Assembly (NCBI GenBank): GCA_016490735.1
Contig: JAEMWC010000095.1
Location: 1,137,501 to 1,201,500, forward strand
Source of the DNA: Pachyseris speciosa
Taxonomy: Eukaryota > Cnidaria > Anthozoa > Scleractinia > Pachyseridae
Direction: 5' to 3'
DNA: 64,000 nucleotides
Every line of letters starts with the position of its first letter. Within the stretch, counting starts at the first letter, position 1. Below the pieces are notes generated by a model. The model did not search any database, was not told where the DNA came from, and saw only the letters and a list, made by a program, of their open reading frames with translations. Below are positions 13,001 to 23,129 of this stretch, in pieces. Both the position numbers and the translations under genes were made by a program.

Positions 13001-16000
13001 ATGCCTAATCTTTGATTAACATGAGATAATATTTTTTTAACATAATAGGTTACCATGGCAACAGTATAACCAGTCAAAAATGCACCTAATTTCAGCTTTA
13101 AGTGGTAACAACAAAAATGAGCTGGGAGGCACAATTTTTAATCGTCAGGCAACAATCAGCATGTCAAGATACAACTTTTTGCAAAGTTAAAAAAAAAATA
13201 TGAGAAGGGATTCATAGCCACCTTAAATTTTTGAACTTTGAATATTACACCGTTTTCAAACTTTTCAGTCATTATTCCAGCCAAATTTGTTCTTAACTGG
13301 ACTTTGGTCAAACACTAAGTTTACACTAAGTTTACACCACATTTTCTGAATTATTGATTCTTTGAAACACAGCATTCTACAAGCATGACTAAAGAAACCC
13401 TGGGTAGAAGCCACAGCCAGACTTCAAACTGTGATTTCCATATCCCAACCTCTTGGCCCCACACTGCTTACTAAAGGCGTGGTAATACGGGCAACAAATG
13501 CGTGCAACTTTCCACGCAACATTGTTGCGATACGTGTTAGAGTGATGTTGCCTGTTTTACCCCTCACACAACACTAACTGGTTTTGTTGCACAAAGTAGA
13601 AGGCTGTTCTACTTTCTGCAACATGTTGCTGCAACATGAAATGATGAAAATTGTTGCACAACAAGTTGCTTGTGTGGGTGGTTAAACGGGCAACATCACT
13701 CTTCAACTCGTACCGTAACAATGTTGCACGGAAGTTGCACAAATTTGTTGCCCGTATTACCGCGCCTTAAGGGTGCTTTCCATAAGACAGAACTGGCCGA
13801 CCAGGCCAACCATTTCATGAATGCTGATGCACCAAGTTCGGAGTACCCATTATTCAAAAGTTCTTCTTCCAGTTCCTTTCAGAATAGTGTATTCCACGTC
13901 TGAATGCACCCTTAAGAAGAGGGTAGTAGAACTAGCACTTCACAGTAGTACATTATCTTATGGATCTGGTCAACCAGTCCTGGCAGATATGGAACATAAA
14001 GTGTCCTACATTTGTGTCCCTTGTTTCAACTCTTTTGTTTGACTTATATATCCTTAGCAAACTCACCAGTTCAATTCTGAGCGCTGATCCTTTAAGAGAG
14101 AACCTACGATACAAAAATGTACCATAAGATAAGATAACTTTATTTAGACACAGTAAGACCTTCAGGAGATTACAAGAAAAAGTTAAAAATATTAAACTAA
14201 GACTAAATTACAAATGGTAAAGAAACAATAAAAATACTTGCAAAAACAAAGACTACATAAGAAAATAAAACACAGACAATGACACGTGCAATGTGGACAC
14301 TTTAAAGTCACTACTGAATATCAACGTTTATTGCATTATCACACACTCTTCAATTTCTTTAACCTTGACTGGATAAATTTCAAAGGAAGTAAATCATTTA
14401 GCAAGAAATAGGGAAGGAATGAACGGAAGAATAGGACAGAGGCAGATAGGATGAAATCACACAAGGAAGGAAGGAAAGAAACGAGGAAGGATGGAAGGAA
14501 GGAGGGAGGGAGGGAGGAAGGAAGGAGTGAGGGAGGAAGGAAGAGAGGAACAAGGGAATAAAGGAAGGAGGGAGGAAGGAAGGGAGGGAGGGAGGAGGGA
14601 AGGAGGGAGGGAGGAAAGGAAGGAGGGAGGAAGGGAGGGAAGATGAAAGGAAGGAAGGAGGGAGGGAGGATGAAAGGAAGGAAGGAGGGAGGGAGGGAGG
14701 ATGAAAGGAAGGAAGGAGGGAGGGAGGAAGGAAGGAACGAGGGAGGGAGGAGGGAGGGAGAGAGGAAGGAAGAGAGGAACAAGGGAAGAAAGGAAGGAGG
14801 GAGAAAGGAAGGGAGGGAGGGAGGGAGGAAAGGAAGGAGGGAGGAAGGGAGGGAGGGAGGAGGGAAGGAGGGAGGGAGGAAAGGAAGGAGGGAGGGAGGA
14901 AGGATGAAAGGAAGGAAGGAGGGAGGGAGGGAGGATGAAAGGAAGGAGGGAGGGAGGAGGAAGGATGAAAAGAAGGAGGGAGGGAGGAAGGAAAGAGGAA
15001 GGAAGAGAGGAACGAGGGAAGGAAGGAAGGAAGGAGGGAAGGAAGGAGGGAGGAAGGAAGGAAGGAAGGAAGGACGGAAGGAAGGGAGGGGGGAGGGAAA
15101 GATTGAGTGAGGGAGGGAGGAAGGAAGGAAATAAGGGTAGCAGGTATGTACCCCCTCCCCCACCATACAAGAACCAGGATAAATCATCCATCTGTCATTA
15201 CCTTTCTTCCAACACATTTCTAAGTGCATCCAAGTTTGATGCTGCTCCCAAGTAGGTATAATAGGGTCCATCTTCTTTTCCTGAAACTAAAGAAATTGAT
15301 AACTACATTTATCTGTAAAATGTTTATACCTTCAAAGTAGATCAATACAAATAGTACCTAAACTTGTGGCCTACCAGCCAGACCATACATACCATAAAAG
15401 CTCTATTAAGTCCCCAGGGGGCTTAATAGAGAGGGGGCCTTATTTCAGATCTTAAACATGTCATTTTTGTCTTAAAATAGTTTTTCTACAAAAGTCAAAA
15501 AACTGCAGTAGAACTCTATAATTTAATAAAGAGCCGCAAACAGTATTAAGTGTTTGAGTGTATATCTGTTTAAAAACCAATTAACTGGGCCACATGAAAT
15601 GGATTTTGAAAGAGGGAATAGGAGGGACTAATTACAAAAGATCATGTCCCTAAGGGGGGAGGGGGGGGGTTATGGGAGATTTCACCATAACATAGGCCTT
15701 TTCAATCAATCACCTTCCTCTGATCATTCGAGGTTGATTTCAAGAGTTACTTTTTAGAAAGCAATTTTTTTAAAAGCAAAACTAGAGAGCAGTATTGTGC
15801 AGACTTGAAAGGTAAGACTTCTTTATAGTCCTACACATTTTGCTTGGCTATAGCAGACACGTAAACACAACTCTGTGACCCTAAAAAACAAATATAATTC
15901 ACGCATATGTAATAGGTTAAACCAGAAAGGTCAAGGTTCCCTACTAGCAGAGAAACAGAATATATGTCAAAAAAGCACTTAAACTCATTCTTCAAGCAAA

Positions 16001-19000
16001 GAAAATTCATTCCTGCAGCTTAATAGACCATTTTACAGTTGTTGGTGAAAGCGAGGCTGGGGGTGACCTTGTTTTCATAAAAACCTACCTACAGTGTACT
16101 AAATCATGTTTTTCTTAGCTAACTAGTGTTTAATCAGCATAATTTCCTTAAGAAAAGCAGATAGGTTTGTATCAAAACAAGGTCACCCCTAGCCTCGCAT
16201 TCAATCAAAGGCCAGGGTACTGAGCAAAGAACTGTAAAATGGTCTATTGATAGGAAAAAATACCTCTAAACACATGAAGTAGTCATTGGTACTAAAATGG
16301 GAGTCACGTTTGCTGACGTGTTAAAATCACAAATCCTACACCAAATTGCTCTTACACCACTGCTCTGGAAAAGGTGTACAAACAAAGATTAAGTCACGTA
16401 ATTCACTGAAGAAGCAAAAGCCACCATTCAAGCATCACATGCTGAAGTATCAGACACAAACTACATGTAGTGCACACCTTATTGAAAGAAGGTACCCCAA
16501 AACTATAGTTGCAAAAACTCTTGCAGAGGTTGCATTTGAGGACAGAAAATTTACCTATACTGGTATTTAATTTCACTAAAAATCTGAAGGCACATTTTAC
16601 AAGTATTTACATGTATTGGTAATTTCATGATTTTGGAAGAACAAAAACAACCAAGTTATATTTAATATCATCATCACACAGAAATCCAAATAGTAAAGAC
16701 CAGCTTAAATTTAGAAAGTGTTTACCTAAAACATGGAATCCAGAATACGGAATCTAGAAACAGAAGGCGGAAACCAGAAAGAGCTTAGACAGAGGACAAT
16801 GTTTGAAACCAAAAGTTTCTGCAAAATTTAATGATTGAACTCTTTACCACCAGCACTGTGATTTGCCTATATCCCTAAGCAAATCTGTTTTAAGATGGTA
16901 TGAAAAATTGTCATCAAAAGGTTCCCGTTTTGTATATAGTTGCCTACCATTGTCACTAGCACCATCTTGTAAGAAACACATAATTCAGTTACAGTAGGAC
17001 CTCGATTTAACAAACCTCTATATAATGAAGTCCTCAATATTACAAACTATATTTTTCAGCCTGACCTTTTAAATTGCATGGAAAAGGACCTCGATGTAAT
17101 GCACCCTTGATATAACGAACCAATTTCCCTGGTCCCTTGGCACTTCCTTAAATCGAGGTTCCATTGTACTGGGAAAGTTGTTTGGCTTCGTGATAATGTA
17201 AATAAAAGCTGTTTATTTCAATTTTTCTCTTCTTTTTCTGATCTGCAACATTGGCAAGTTGATTTCCTTGTGAGTAGGGATCCTTACACCTTCAAATGAG
17301 CTAGGAATCAGAGTGCATATGTATGTATACAAGTGGTAGTTTTTGACAGGTACAAAGCTTAATGGGGAGATTTATTACAGACTTTGAGTACCACCAGAAT
17401 GGTCATCAGCTGTTGATCCAGAAAAATTAATTATAGCGCACATCTTTTCTTACAGCATGATTGATGTTAGTGAAACCTTATTGGCCAGCTAGTTGCTTGA
17501 TCGACTTTATGTTACAACCCCCTTTCACTTTTAATAGACAAAACGAATACCGGTAAGAGAAGGTGCTTTTAAAAGCAATTTGATTTTAAATATTTGAAAT
17601 GCACAATACATTGATAAGTATGGTTTTGGTGTGATTTAAAGCCCTGTGTTTTAAAGGGAATAAGTGTTTTATCAAGAGCACAACCAAGTTATTAAAATGC
17701 TGCCTTAGAATAAAATCCTTCACTTAATATCCACAAATCTCAGGCTAAGTTTTTAAAACACCACTGACTGCATAATTTTTCAAGGGCTATAATTATATAA
17801 TTTGTTGATTTTATTGTTACCCAAGCAACTTAAACCTTCATCAAAATTTTTTCTACCAAACAGCTTCACATTCCATAAGTACAGATTTCATATTCTGAAT
17901 GCCAGACTCTGTGTTGAGAATGATATATGAAATGAATCATATATATGAACTGCGGAAATGAAATCAAATGAAGAATGATCTTCGCAGTTATGAACACAAT
18001 TTATGCAATTGCGAAAAAGAAGCCTGGAAACTCTGTGTTCTAGGTAAACCCATTTAGAAGATGCTTTCTGGAGAAGGGCTGAGTAAAATGAAGCAACTAA
18101 ATTTTCAGGAAATTGCCTTCAATAAGATTTCCAGTTTCCTGATGCTTACATTACTCTTATTCAGTAATCAACTGCAGTAATCTGTCGACATCACAATCTA
18201 TTGTGTTACCGGCAAACACCTTACTGGAAGGCAACATTTTACATGCAAACCCTGGTGTAAAGTTCCATACATAAATTAACTGTATGCACATTCAATGTGC
18301 ACTCAGCTAATTTGCATAACAACATTTTAGTGCCTCAAAGCTTGCTTATTAAGTGACTATTCACCACTTCCACATCTCCCATAATGCACTTTGTTCATCT
18401 TCCCTTGGGACTTACAATCTTCCCAAGAGAAATTGAAAACAATGCTTATGCAAAATTGTTGGGAGGGGGCTGGGTACACAACGTGTAGGTATTATGGGAG
18501 ATGTGGACGTGGCGAATGATTCTCAGGATTTATGTAATCATGAATAGAATCACTTGAGAAGAGCATAAGTAAAGATTTGGCTTTACAATTCAAACTTTTC
18601 TAAAAAATACTACATTCTTAATTATTAGTTGGTGTACAGATTGGCCATCATGTCAGAAATGCAGTTGTACGCTTGATTTCAGGGTCTGGATTGGTTAATA
18701 ATATGACCTTGCCTAAAACTGAACCAGCTGAAGAAATGTGCAAATGTTTTTTTTCTTTTCTTTCCCTCTTAAAAGCCAAACAAAACAAATGAACCTTGCA
18801 TCAGATCCTAAATGAGTGTTGTTTCTAGATCTGTTACTTGAATTTTTAGCAGGAATCACCAGGTAATTTGTCCAATTCAAGACTAGCCCTTTAGGTCAAA
18901 AAGTAAACAGTGACCTACGTTTTGAAAGCAATAACCAGTCCATAAGCCATTTAAGTGGGGTGCCAATAAACAAATTATCACCTGCACACTTCTTCCAGAG

Positions 19001-21715
19001 AGCTGTTCAATCTTATTTGATACGCATTAAAATGATTTTAATATTTACGGATTAGAAAATTAAAAAATCAGCAAGCAAAGTACTAAATACTATTCGTACG
19101 GCTCTTCAAACAAAATTGTGAGAAAAAAATTATCTGAAGACAAGCAAACTAACGCTATTGATTACCGCCAGTTAAAATCATATTGCTTTTTTTCTGCACT
19201 ACACGTTGTCCATAGAACACAGCAGGCCAGTCAGTTTACACTAAAATCAACTACTCTCTTACTGCATCAAGGGCAACTCTCTTGTGATTTTGGTATCAGC
19301 TGCAATTTCGTTTGCCTAATGTTCATTTGTTTACACAGTTAAAGTGCGCAGTTCCCTATGGGCTGTAATTGTTATGAGCTTAAAAATACAACCCCAGCTG
19401 AGATGAGAGATGCTAAGATGCTTAAAAGGCTGTGCAACAGATTTGACAAACGAAATACAATGCTGTCAAAAAACAAAGCTTCTTTCCTTCCTTCCCTTTT
19501 TGCTATAAATATCACTGTTTTTTAATTAACACGAGCTTTTATAACCCTAAACCTGAATTTTAAACGGTTGCAGATCCCCCTTAAACGACTTGAGCGAAAT
19601 AATTTGAAACACGATTAGAGGGCTCTGGAAGATGTTATTTATCGCCTTTCAGTATTAACATAAATGCCTGCAGAAAGGAATTAGATTGCCGCAATGTTGA
19701 CAAATACGCCATAGCCAAATGTTCGCCTCGGCAGTCTTCACTTCCGGTCGTTTTCGATTCACCGGTTTTGATGAATGATTCCATAATCTTCCAGCAAAAC
19801 TCATTTTTAGGGGCCCAGATTCCGTGCAATTTAACTATCGTGATGTTCACGTTAGAGCCTAATCAGTCATCACCAACCCGGTCCAGCTTGAAGCTGTTAA
19901 TTTCCATTGTTCGTGAAAATCGAGAACGCGTCTTGACAGATCGGCGCATCCAGAAGTGTGGAGTGTACCACTCATCAATCATTTAGAAACAACAACCATC
20001 CAGCGAAAACCGACAACTTGCGCGTTAAAAACCATTCGGAAAAGTTACGTGGGGTTCTTATCCAGACCTTTTTCACGCCGGTTTGTTTCAAGTTGCGTCT
20101 TTGATGTTGAATGATTTGAACGCTGATGACGCGAATTAAGACTTTCGCGAAAGCGCAAAGGGAGTGTGTCGTTTAGGCAGATTGGGATATTAGTACAAAA
20201 CCTCAACGCTGACTGGCTAAACGCACCGCTGTGTACATACGTAGGCGGCTATTTTGACGGTTGGTTGCGACACATAAACAAACGGTGATCTCTATCATAA
20301 CGAGACACTGATGAAAATTTTGATAAGAAAACCTCTTTAACGTTTAGCGTAATTTTTCGCGTGCAAACCTAATAAATTTCTCAGTGGGCAAACGCCAAGG
20401 TTTCCGCTCTTAATTTCGCGCCTGTGTCAACAAAAATCGGGCCTGAAACCGCGCGGATAGACTTTAATAAATTTTATTCCAAGCAACCGGGCTTAATCCC
20501 CAATTAGGTTTATTTAAACCTCAAACAAAGCTCGTCCTGAAAGTCCGCATCTCACGCTATCAACAAAAAGCCAAAACAAAAATGAAGAAAGAGCGCGGCA
20601 TCATAAAAAAAGAGATCAAGAAAAATTAGGTCAACCTGACTCAGCCGCAGCTACAATATTCACGCCGGCTGGAAATAAAAAAAACTTCTGTAGATTTGAA
20701 TAAGAATACAACAAGAGAAAATATCTAAATACCTGGGCAGTTGCATGGAGGGGGTTCGAAATCGTTCTCACTGCGGGAAGCCGAAGGCTTGCTGGTTGTC
20801 AATAGCTTTTCAACGTTCGGTTCTGTCGTACTTGAATGCTGTAAGGTATCTTTTGCTGTTTCATTCACACGATCGTCTTTGTTGCCGGGGAGCTCGACGT
20901 TCGCACAGATTTCTGTGTGTTGCTGTTGAGATGCTTCGACGTTTTGCTGCAAGCGAATTGCCACTGGTGAATCCGCTTTCTGCGGTTCCAATTCGCAAGG
21001 ATCTGAATCCTTGATAGCTTCATTCTCCGCATCGTCGTCGCCAGAACGCTTCGATTAAAAAAAATCCAAAACCACAACAATAATAAGACGGGAATATTAG
21101 CAAACGACGCTCGCATATAAATTGCCGCAAATGGACCCAGGTAGAGCATAAAAAAACTCGCAACCTTTGGAAACAAAATTCCCCTTGCCCAAACTGTAAT
21201 AAAATGAATTTTAACTTACGTTTTTTAAAAGACCAAGCCTCATACCTTATCTGCTTCTTCAGCACTCACGCGACGCGAGATTTCAGACGCGTCGCTCTCA
21301 TTAGTAGCTTGTCGTAACTGAGCACCGTCTCGCTTCGCAGCGATGCTTGCTGTTGTTTTCTGCAAGATAACAACGAAATCACATCCCAAATGTTTTACAA
21401 AGAAAACAAAGTTAGCAAAGTGTACGACCACAAGCGTGAGAATTATCAATTTCGAGCCCGAAACATTACGTTCGTTCACATATTTCGCACCTTTTTAAGT
21501 TCAATGCATTTGCGGAACTTGCATATCTGATGACCAGTTTTCCTATTGACACAATTGCTGCACTCTCCGCAATTTACTTTCCTTAGACATGGCTCGCATC
21601 CCCCACATCTTCGCCGCTTTTTTCGAGGTACTGTGTCATCAAAATCGCCAGATCGCTTCTCTCCTAGTTCGCTTCGATCGCTCGGAGAAATCGGCCGCTC
21701 GACGCTGCTTTCCAT
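4348..21715 (-). CDS. TET: TET methylcytosine dioxygenase, 11 exons, 1358 aa
   Basis: This Fe(II)/2-oxoglutarate dioxygenase of the nucleus oxidises 5-methylcytosine in DNA to 5-hydroxymethyl-, formyl- and carboxylcytosine. Exons in transcript order: 21491-21715, 21246-21359, 20733-21048, 15202-15280, 14067-14103, 10888-10944, 10132-10340, 9276-9420, 7512-7601, 7137-7274, 4348-7014. All joins use GT/AG and keep phase; the sum is 4077 nt including the stop. Residues about 37-70 form a CXXC zinc finger (CGGCEPC...CGECSNC). The Cys-rich region begins at CNCPG (about 214). The iron ligands are H458-x-D460 (in AHSHKD) and about H788 (in ALGHGS); the 2-oxoglutarate-binding Arg is about R816 (in [12 protein letters not shown]). 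A low-complexity insert of about 290 aa splits the beta-helix and a Ser-rich tail of about 510 aa follows. The start is the ATG at 21713-21715; an upstream non-coding or coding exon cannot be excluded. Confidence 0.93.
7137..7274 (-). CDS. TET: TET exon 10 with the HxD iron-binding motif
   Basis: 46 codons, phase 0 at both ends. It contains [20 protein letters not shown] and FCAHSHKD, matching the family's [22 protein letters not shown] block. His458 and Asp460 coordinate iron; the following NM.GG block lines the substrate pocket. Confidence 0.93.
8253..8549 (+). pseudogene. Possible retroelement C-terminal fragment
   Basis: A 98-codon open frame lies antisense in a TET intron. Its middle ([14 protein letters not shown], then RVVFKTSFN) faintly recalls the segment after the reverse transcriptase of Penelope-like elements, but I cannot assign it firmly. 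The following 42-bp palindrome and the hammerhead-like motif at 8736-8813 make a truncated Penelope-like element a reasonable guess. It could also be a chance frame. Confidence 0.3.
8555..8596. repeat. 42-bp perfect palindrome
   Basis: TTTTGGGGGTCACGATTTAA is followed immediately by its exact complement, centred on AACGTT at 8575/8576 with no spacer. It lies in a TET intron between a possible retroelement open frame and a hammerhead-like motif. Confidence 0.9.
8736..8813 (+). ncRNA. Hammerhead ribozyme-like motif, Penelope/retrozyme type
   Basis: The core CTGATGA (8751-8757) is preceded by ATCC and followed by a stem GTCTG/CAGAC around TCTGAT, then GAAACCGGTC and GGAT. Helix I is ATCC/GGAT with an outer stem ATCTTGT/ACAAGAT (8737-8743 with 8806-8812); helix III is the palindrome ACCGGT; the cleavage triplet would be GTC. 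One extra A lies between CTGATGA and helix II, which may weaken activity. Such short-helix-III hammerheads are known from Penelope-like elements. Confidence 0.6.
9276..9420 (-). CDS. TET: TET exon 8, Cys-rich segment
   Basis: It encodes the zinc-binding [19 protein letters not shown] segment followed by [11 protein letters not shown], nearly identical to the family pattern. The acceptor is TGACAG and the donor GTAGGG. The one-base start phase completes the codon left by exon 7. Confidence 0.92.
9470..9560 (+). repeat. GTGGGGT-type minisatellite
   Basis: Imperfect repeats of GTGGGGT/GCGTGGG lie in the TET intron just upstream (transcript sense) of exon 8. Open frames read through it are rich in Pro/His/Thr and are artefacts of the repeat. 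Confidence 0.8.
9959..9978 (+). repeat. Poly-C run of 20
   Basis: An uninterrupted run of 20 C in a TET intron, a poly-G tract in the transcript. The exact length is prone to sequencing error. Confidence 0.85.
11345..12605. mobile_element. Foldback-type element with tandem repeats in its arms
   Basis: The left end begins GGTCGCCTCGCCCACAAG and runs into tandem copies of GTTAACTCGCCTAC (11345-11530). The right end (12495-12605) is the same sequence inverted, ending CTTGTGGGCGAGGCGACC. The interior of about 950 bp shows no transposase. Long inverted arms made of short tandem units are typical of foldback elements. It sits in a TET intron. Confidence 0.8.
13472..13769. mobile_element. MITE with long terminal inverted repeats
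   Basis: The left end TAAAGGCGTGGTAATACGGG and the right end, which reads TAAGGCGCGGTAATACGGG on the other strand, are inverted copies. The symmetry continues inward through CAACATTGTTGC-type blocks for about 80 bp per arm. There is no coding sequence, so it is non-autonomous. It lies in a TET intron. Confidence 0.8.
14067..14103 (-). CDS. TET: TET 37-bp microexon
   Basis: The phase break between exons 4 and 6 requires one base plus twelve codons. The minus strand here supplies it: acceptor ...ATCGTAG, then codons for [12 protein letters not shown], then donor GTGAGT. The peptide aligns with the YGQKGNAIRIE segment of other TETs just before the YTGKEGK block. The exon is too short to stand out as an open frame. 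Confidence 0.88.
14457..15130 (+). repeat. Long GGAAGGAGGGA purine microsatellite
   Basis: About 670 bp of almost pure purine on the plus strand, built from AAGG, GAGG and GATG units. On the TET transcript strand it is polypyrimidine and starts about 70 bases past the donor of exon 4. Open frames of up to 310 codons in it encode only Pro/Ser/Phe/Leu or Arg/Glu/Gly/Lys repeats and are not genes. Confidence 0.95.
15202..15280 (-). CDS. TET: TET exon 4, start of the Cys-rich domain
   Basis: Acceptor TAGTTTCAG, then [16 protein letters not shown] and DALRNVLEE, donor GTAATG. It continues CNCPG from exon 3 through a split Gly codon and matches the GPYYTHLGAGPSVAAVREI block of other TETs. Confidence 0.92.
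16022..16248. mobile_element. MITE with 20-bp terminal inverted repeats
   Basis: It starts AATAGACCATTTTACAGTT and ends with the inverse (AACTGTAAAATGGTCTATT). A second inner pair, GCGAGGCTGGGGGTGACCTT and its near inverse, lies inside. No open frame. It is in the large TET intron. Confidence 0.8.
16992..17166. mobile_element. Pogo/Tigger-like MITE
   Basis: The ends are CAGTAGGACCTCGATTTAA and, inverted, CAATGGAACCTCGATTTAA, each flanked by TA. Ends of CAGT..ACCTCGA form next to a TA target duplication fit the pogo/Tigger branch of Tc1/mariner. At about 175 bp it is non-autonomous. Confidence 0.7.
18359..18519. mobile_element. Short MITE
   Basis: The left end ATTCACCACTTCCACATCTC and the right end, inverted as TCATTCGCCACGTCCACATC, are near-perfect inverted repeats of about 30 bp around about 100 bp of non-coding DNA in the large TET intron. 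Confidence 0.75.
20733..21048 (-). CDS. TET: TET exon 3, linker before the catalytic region
   Basis: 105 codons of polar low-complexity linker (Gln, Glu, Ser and Thr rich) ending in [10 protein letters not shown], the first cysteines of the catalytic Cys-rich region. The acceptor is chosen at ATCGAAG because it restores phase with exon 2; another acceptor nearby is possible. Confidence 0.82.
21491..21715 (-). CDS. TET: TET first coding exon with CXXC zinc finger
   Basis: 75 codons from the ATG at 21713-21715. A basic run PRKKRRR precedes [19 protein letters not shown], then [12 protein letters not shown], the eight-cysteine CXXC finger that binds CpG-containing DNA. The donor GTGCGA follows ELKK. 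In jawed vertebrates some TETs lost this finger to a separate gene; here it is in the same gene, the ancestral layout. Confidence 0.92.
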
Positions 21716-22500
21716 AGTCAACTCCTTACAAAAGTCGCAGAACGTCGGAAAAAACTTTCACGGCCAACAATCCGTGACATCAACAACATTCGTCGGTAAA
21801 CTCGGTCGATCCGTCGAAAGATTCTCTCAAATCCAGAAAACAAAGCTCAAAACTTGACTTTACCAAGAGCGAAGCTACTTCCATCGACGGATAGTGATAT
21901 CAGTTGCGAGTGTCAGACAGGCTTGTCGTTGATAGAACGCAAATTTCACGCAGCCACAAGCCAACTTCCGAGCCAACCAAATGCTTGGTAGGTGGGAATA
22001 GTCTGTTTGCGAGCCGACAAAATGCACGCCCACGTGGGGTGCGAAGCCGCGAAAATTGATCAAGCGTGACCAATTTGCGCGCGTGCGTCCTCGTCTTTGT
22101 CAATTTCAAGTCGAATGCAATAATAATAAAATTCCGGTCCCTCGGCCGCGCGTAGTCACAACACACGAAAAACGACGTCGTTGTTTAAAATTTCCTGCGT
22201 AGAATTTTCGCGTCAAAGTGTTTTTAGGAAAAGCCATTTTGAAAAACTTTCAACATTTAAATATTTTTGTGTTCGTAGCCTTTTCTATCGAATTATATCG
22301 TTTCCTACTGTGTCCGGAAAGACTCGCAATTTCAATTCCTTCTGCACCACACAGCTGTTTAGCGTTATCCAAAACAGCAAAATCTGCTCCACAAATCCAG
22401 AAGCAGGGATTAGCGTCGGAAATTGCCCATATTTTGAGATCATATCACAGTGTTTTCATTTCTGTCGCAAAAGGGAACGAGACAAACCTTAGCGATGGAA
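21716..22500 (-). promoter_or_regulatory. Probable TET 5' flank / promoter region
   Basis: The bases upstream of the first TET codon are visibly richer in CpG (TCGGTCGATCCGTCGAAAG, GACGACGTCG) than the surrounding AT-rich DNA. No TATA box is placed with confidence and no transcript start can be read from sequence. Confidence 0.35.
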
Positions 22501-23055
22501 ATTAACGTCGGGCCGTTTTGAAGACGACAAATTAGAGCGTTTGAAATGCAAATTTGTGAAAGCTGTAATCTTATAGAACTATTTTAGCTGTTCGCTAAAC
22601 ACAGTCGGCGTTGCGAGGTATTGATCGCACCGCGGTCAGGTTTTAAAACCCATGATTGACATTATGCGTAAAGAAAATGCCGCTGAACGAAAAAAAAACT
22701 GATTTTTTTTTTCTGATCGCAATCATTTGTCTCCCTTGAGCTCCCAAGCAAAATAAATTATTCTTTATGTCGCGTTCAAGATAAAGACGTATAAATTAAG
22801 CCATTCATTTAGATAGAGAGTAAATAATATGTGAAAGGACGTCTTGTCGGCCCCTGAGAGAGATAAACCCTCAGGCAAAAAGAGCGTGCTGTGTGCTATT
22901 GTTAAAGGCGCCGTTTGACATTTTAAGTCATCCATGACAATATTTACACACAACGCTGCTCGTTGCGAGAAGTCGTGTTGTTGCCGCAACCCTCGGCCAA
23001 TTGAGAAGCATAGACTAGATTTATTATTTACAATTATGCCCCTAGCAAATCGAGC

Positions 23056-23129
23056 GGCGCCGTAGCTCAGTTGGTTAGAGCGCTGGTCTAGTAAACCAGA
23101 GGTCTGTGGTTCGAATCCGCACGGTGCCT
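23056..23129 (+). tRNA. tRNA-Thr (anticodon AGT)
   Basis: 74 nt with a full cloverleaf: acceptor GGCGCCG/CGGTGCC (one G-U), D-arm GCTC..GAGC, anticodon stem CTGGT/ACCAG with loop CTAGTAA (anticodon AGT), T-arm TGTGG TTCGAAT CCGCA, discriminator T. Both internal promoter boxes (TAGCTCAGTTGG and GGTTCGAATCC) are intact and a T-rich terminator follows near 23150. No intron. Confidence 0.93.

Noticed and set aside
14339..15271. Long open frames (up to 310 codons) on both strands
   Set aside because: They are translations of the purine microsatellite; the only real coding part is TET exon 4 at 15202-15280, in another frame.
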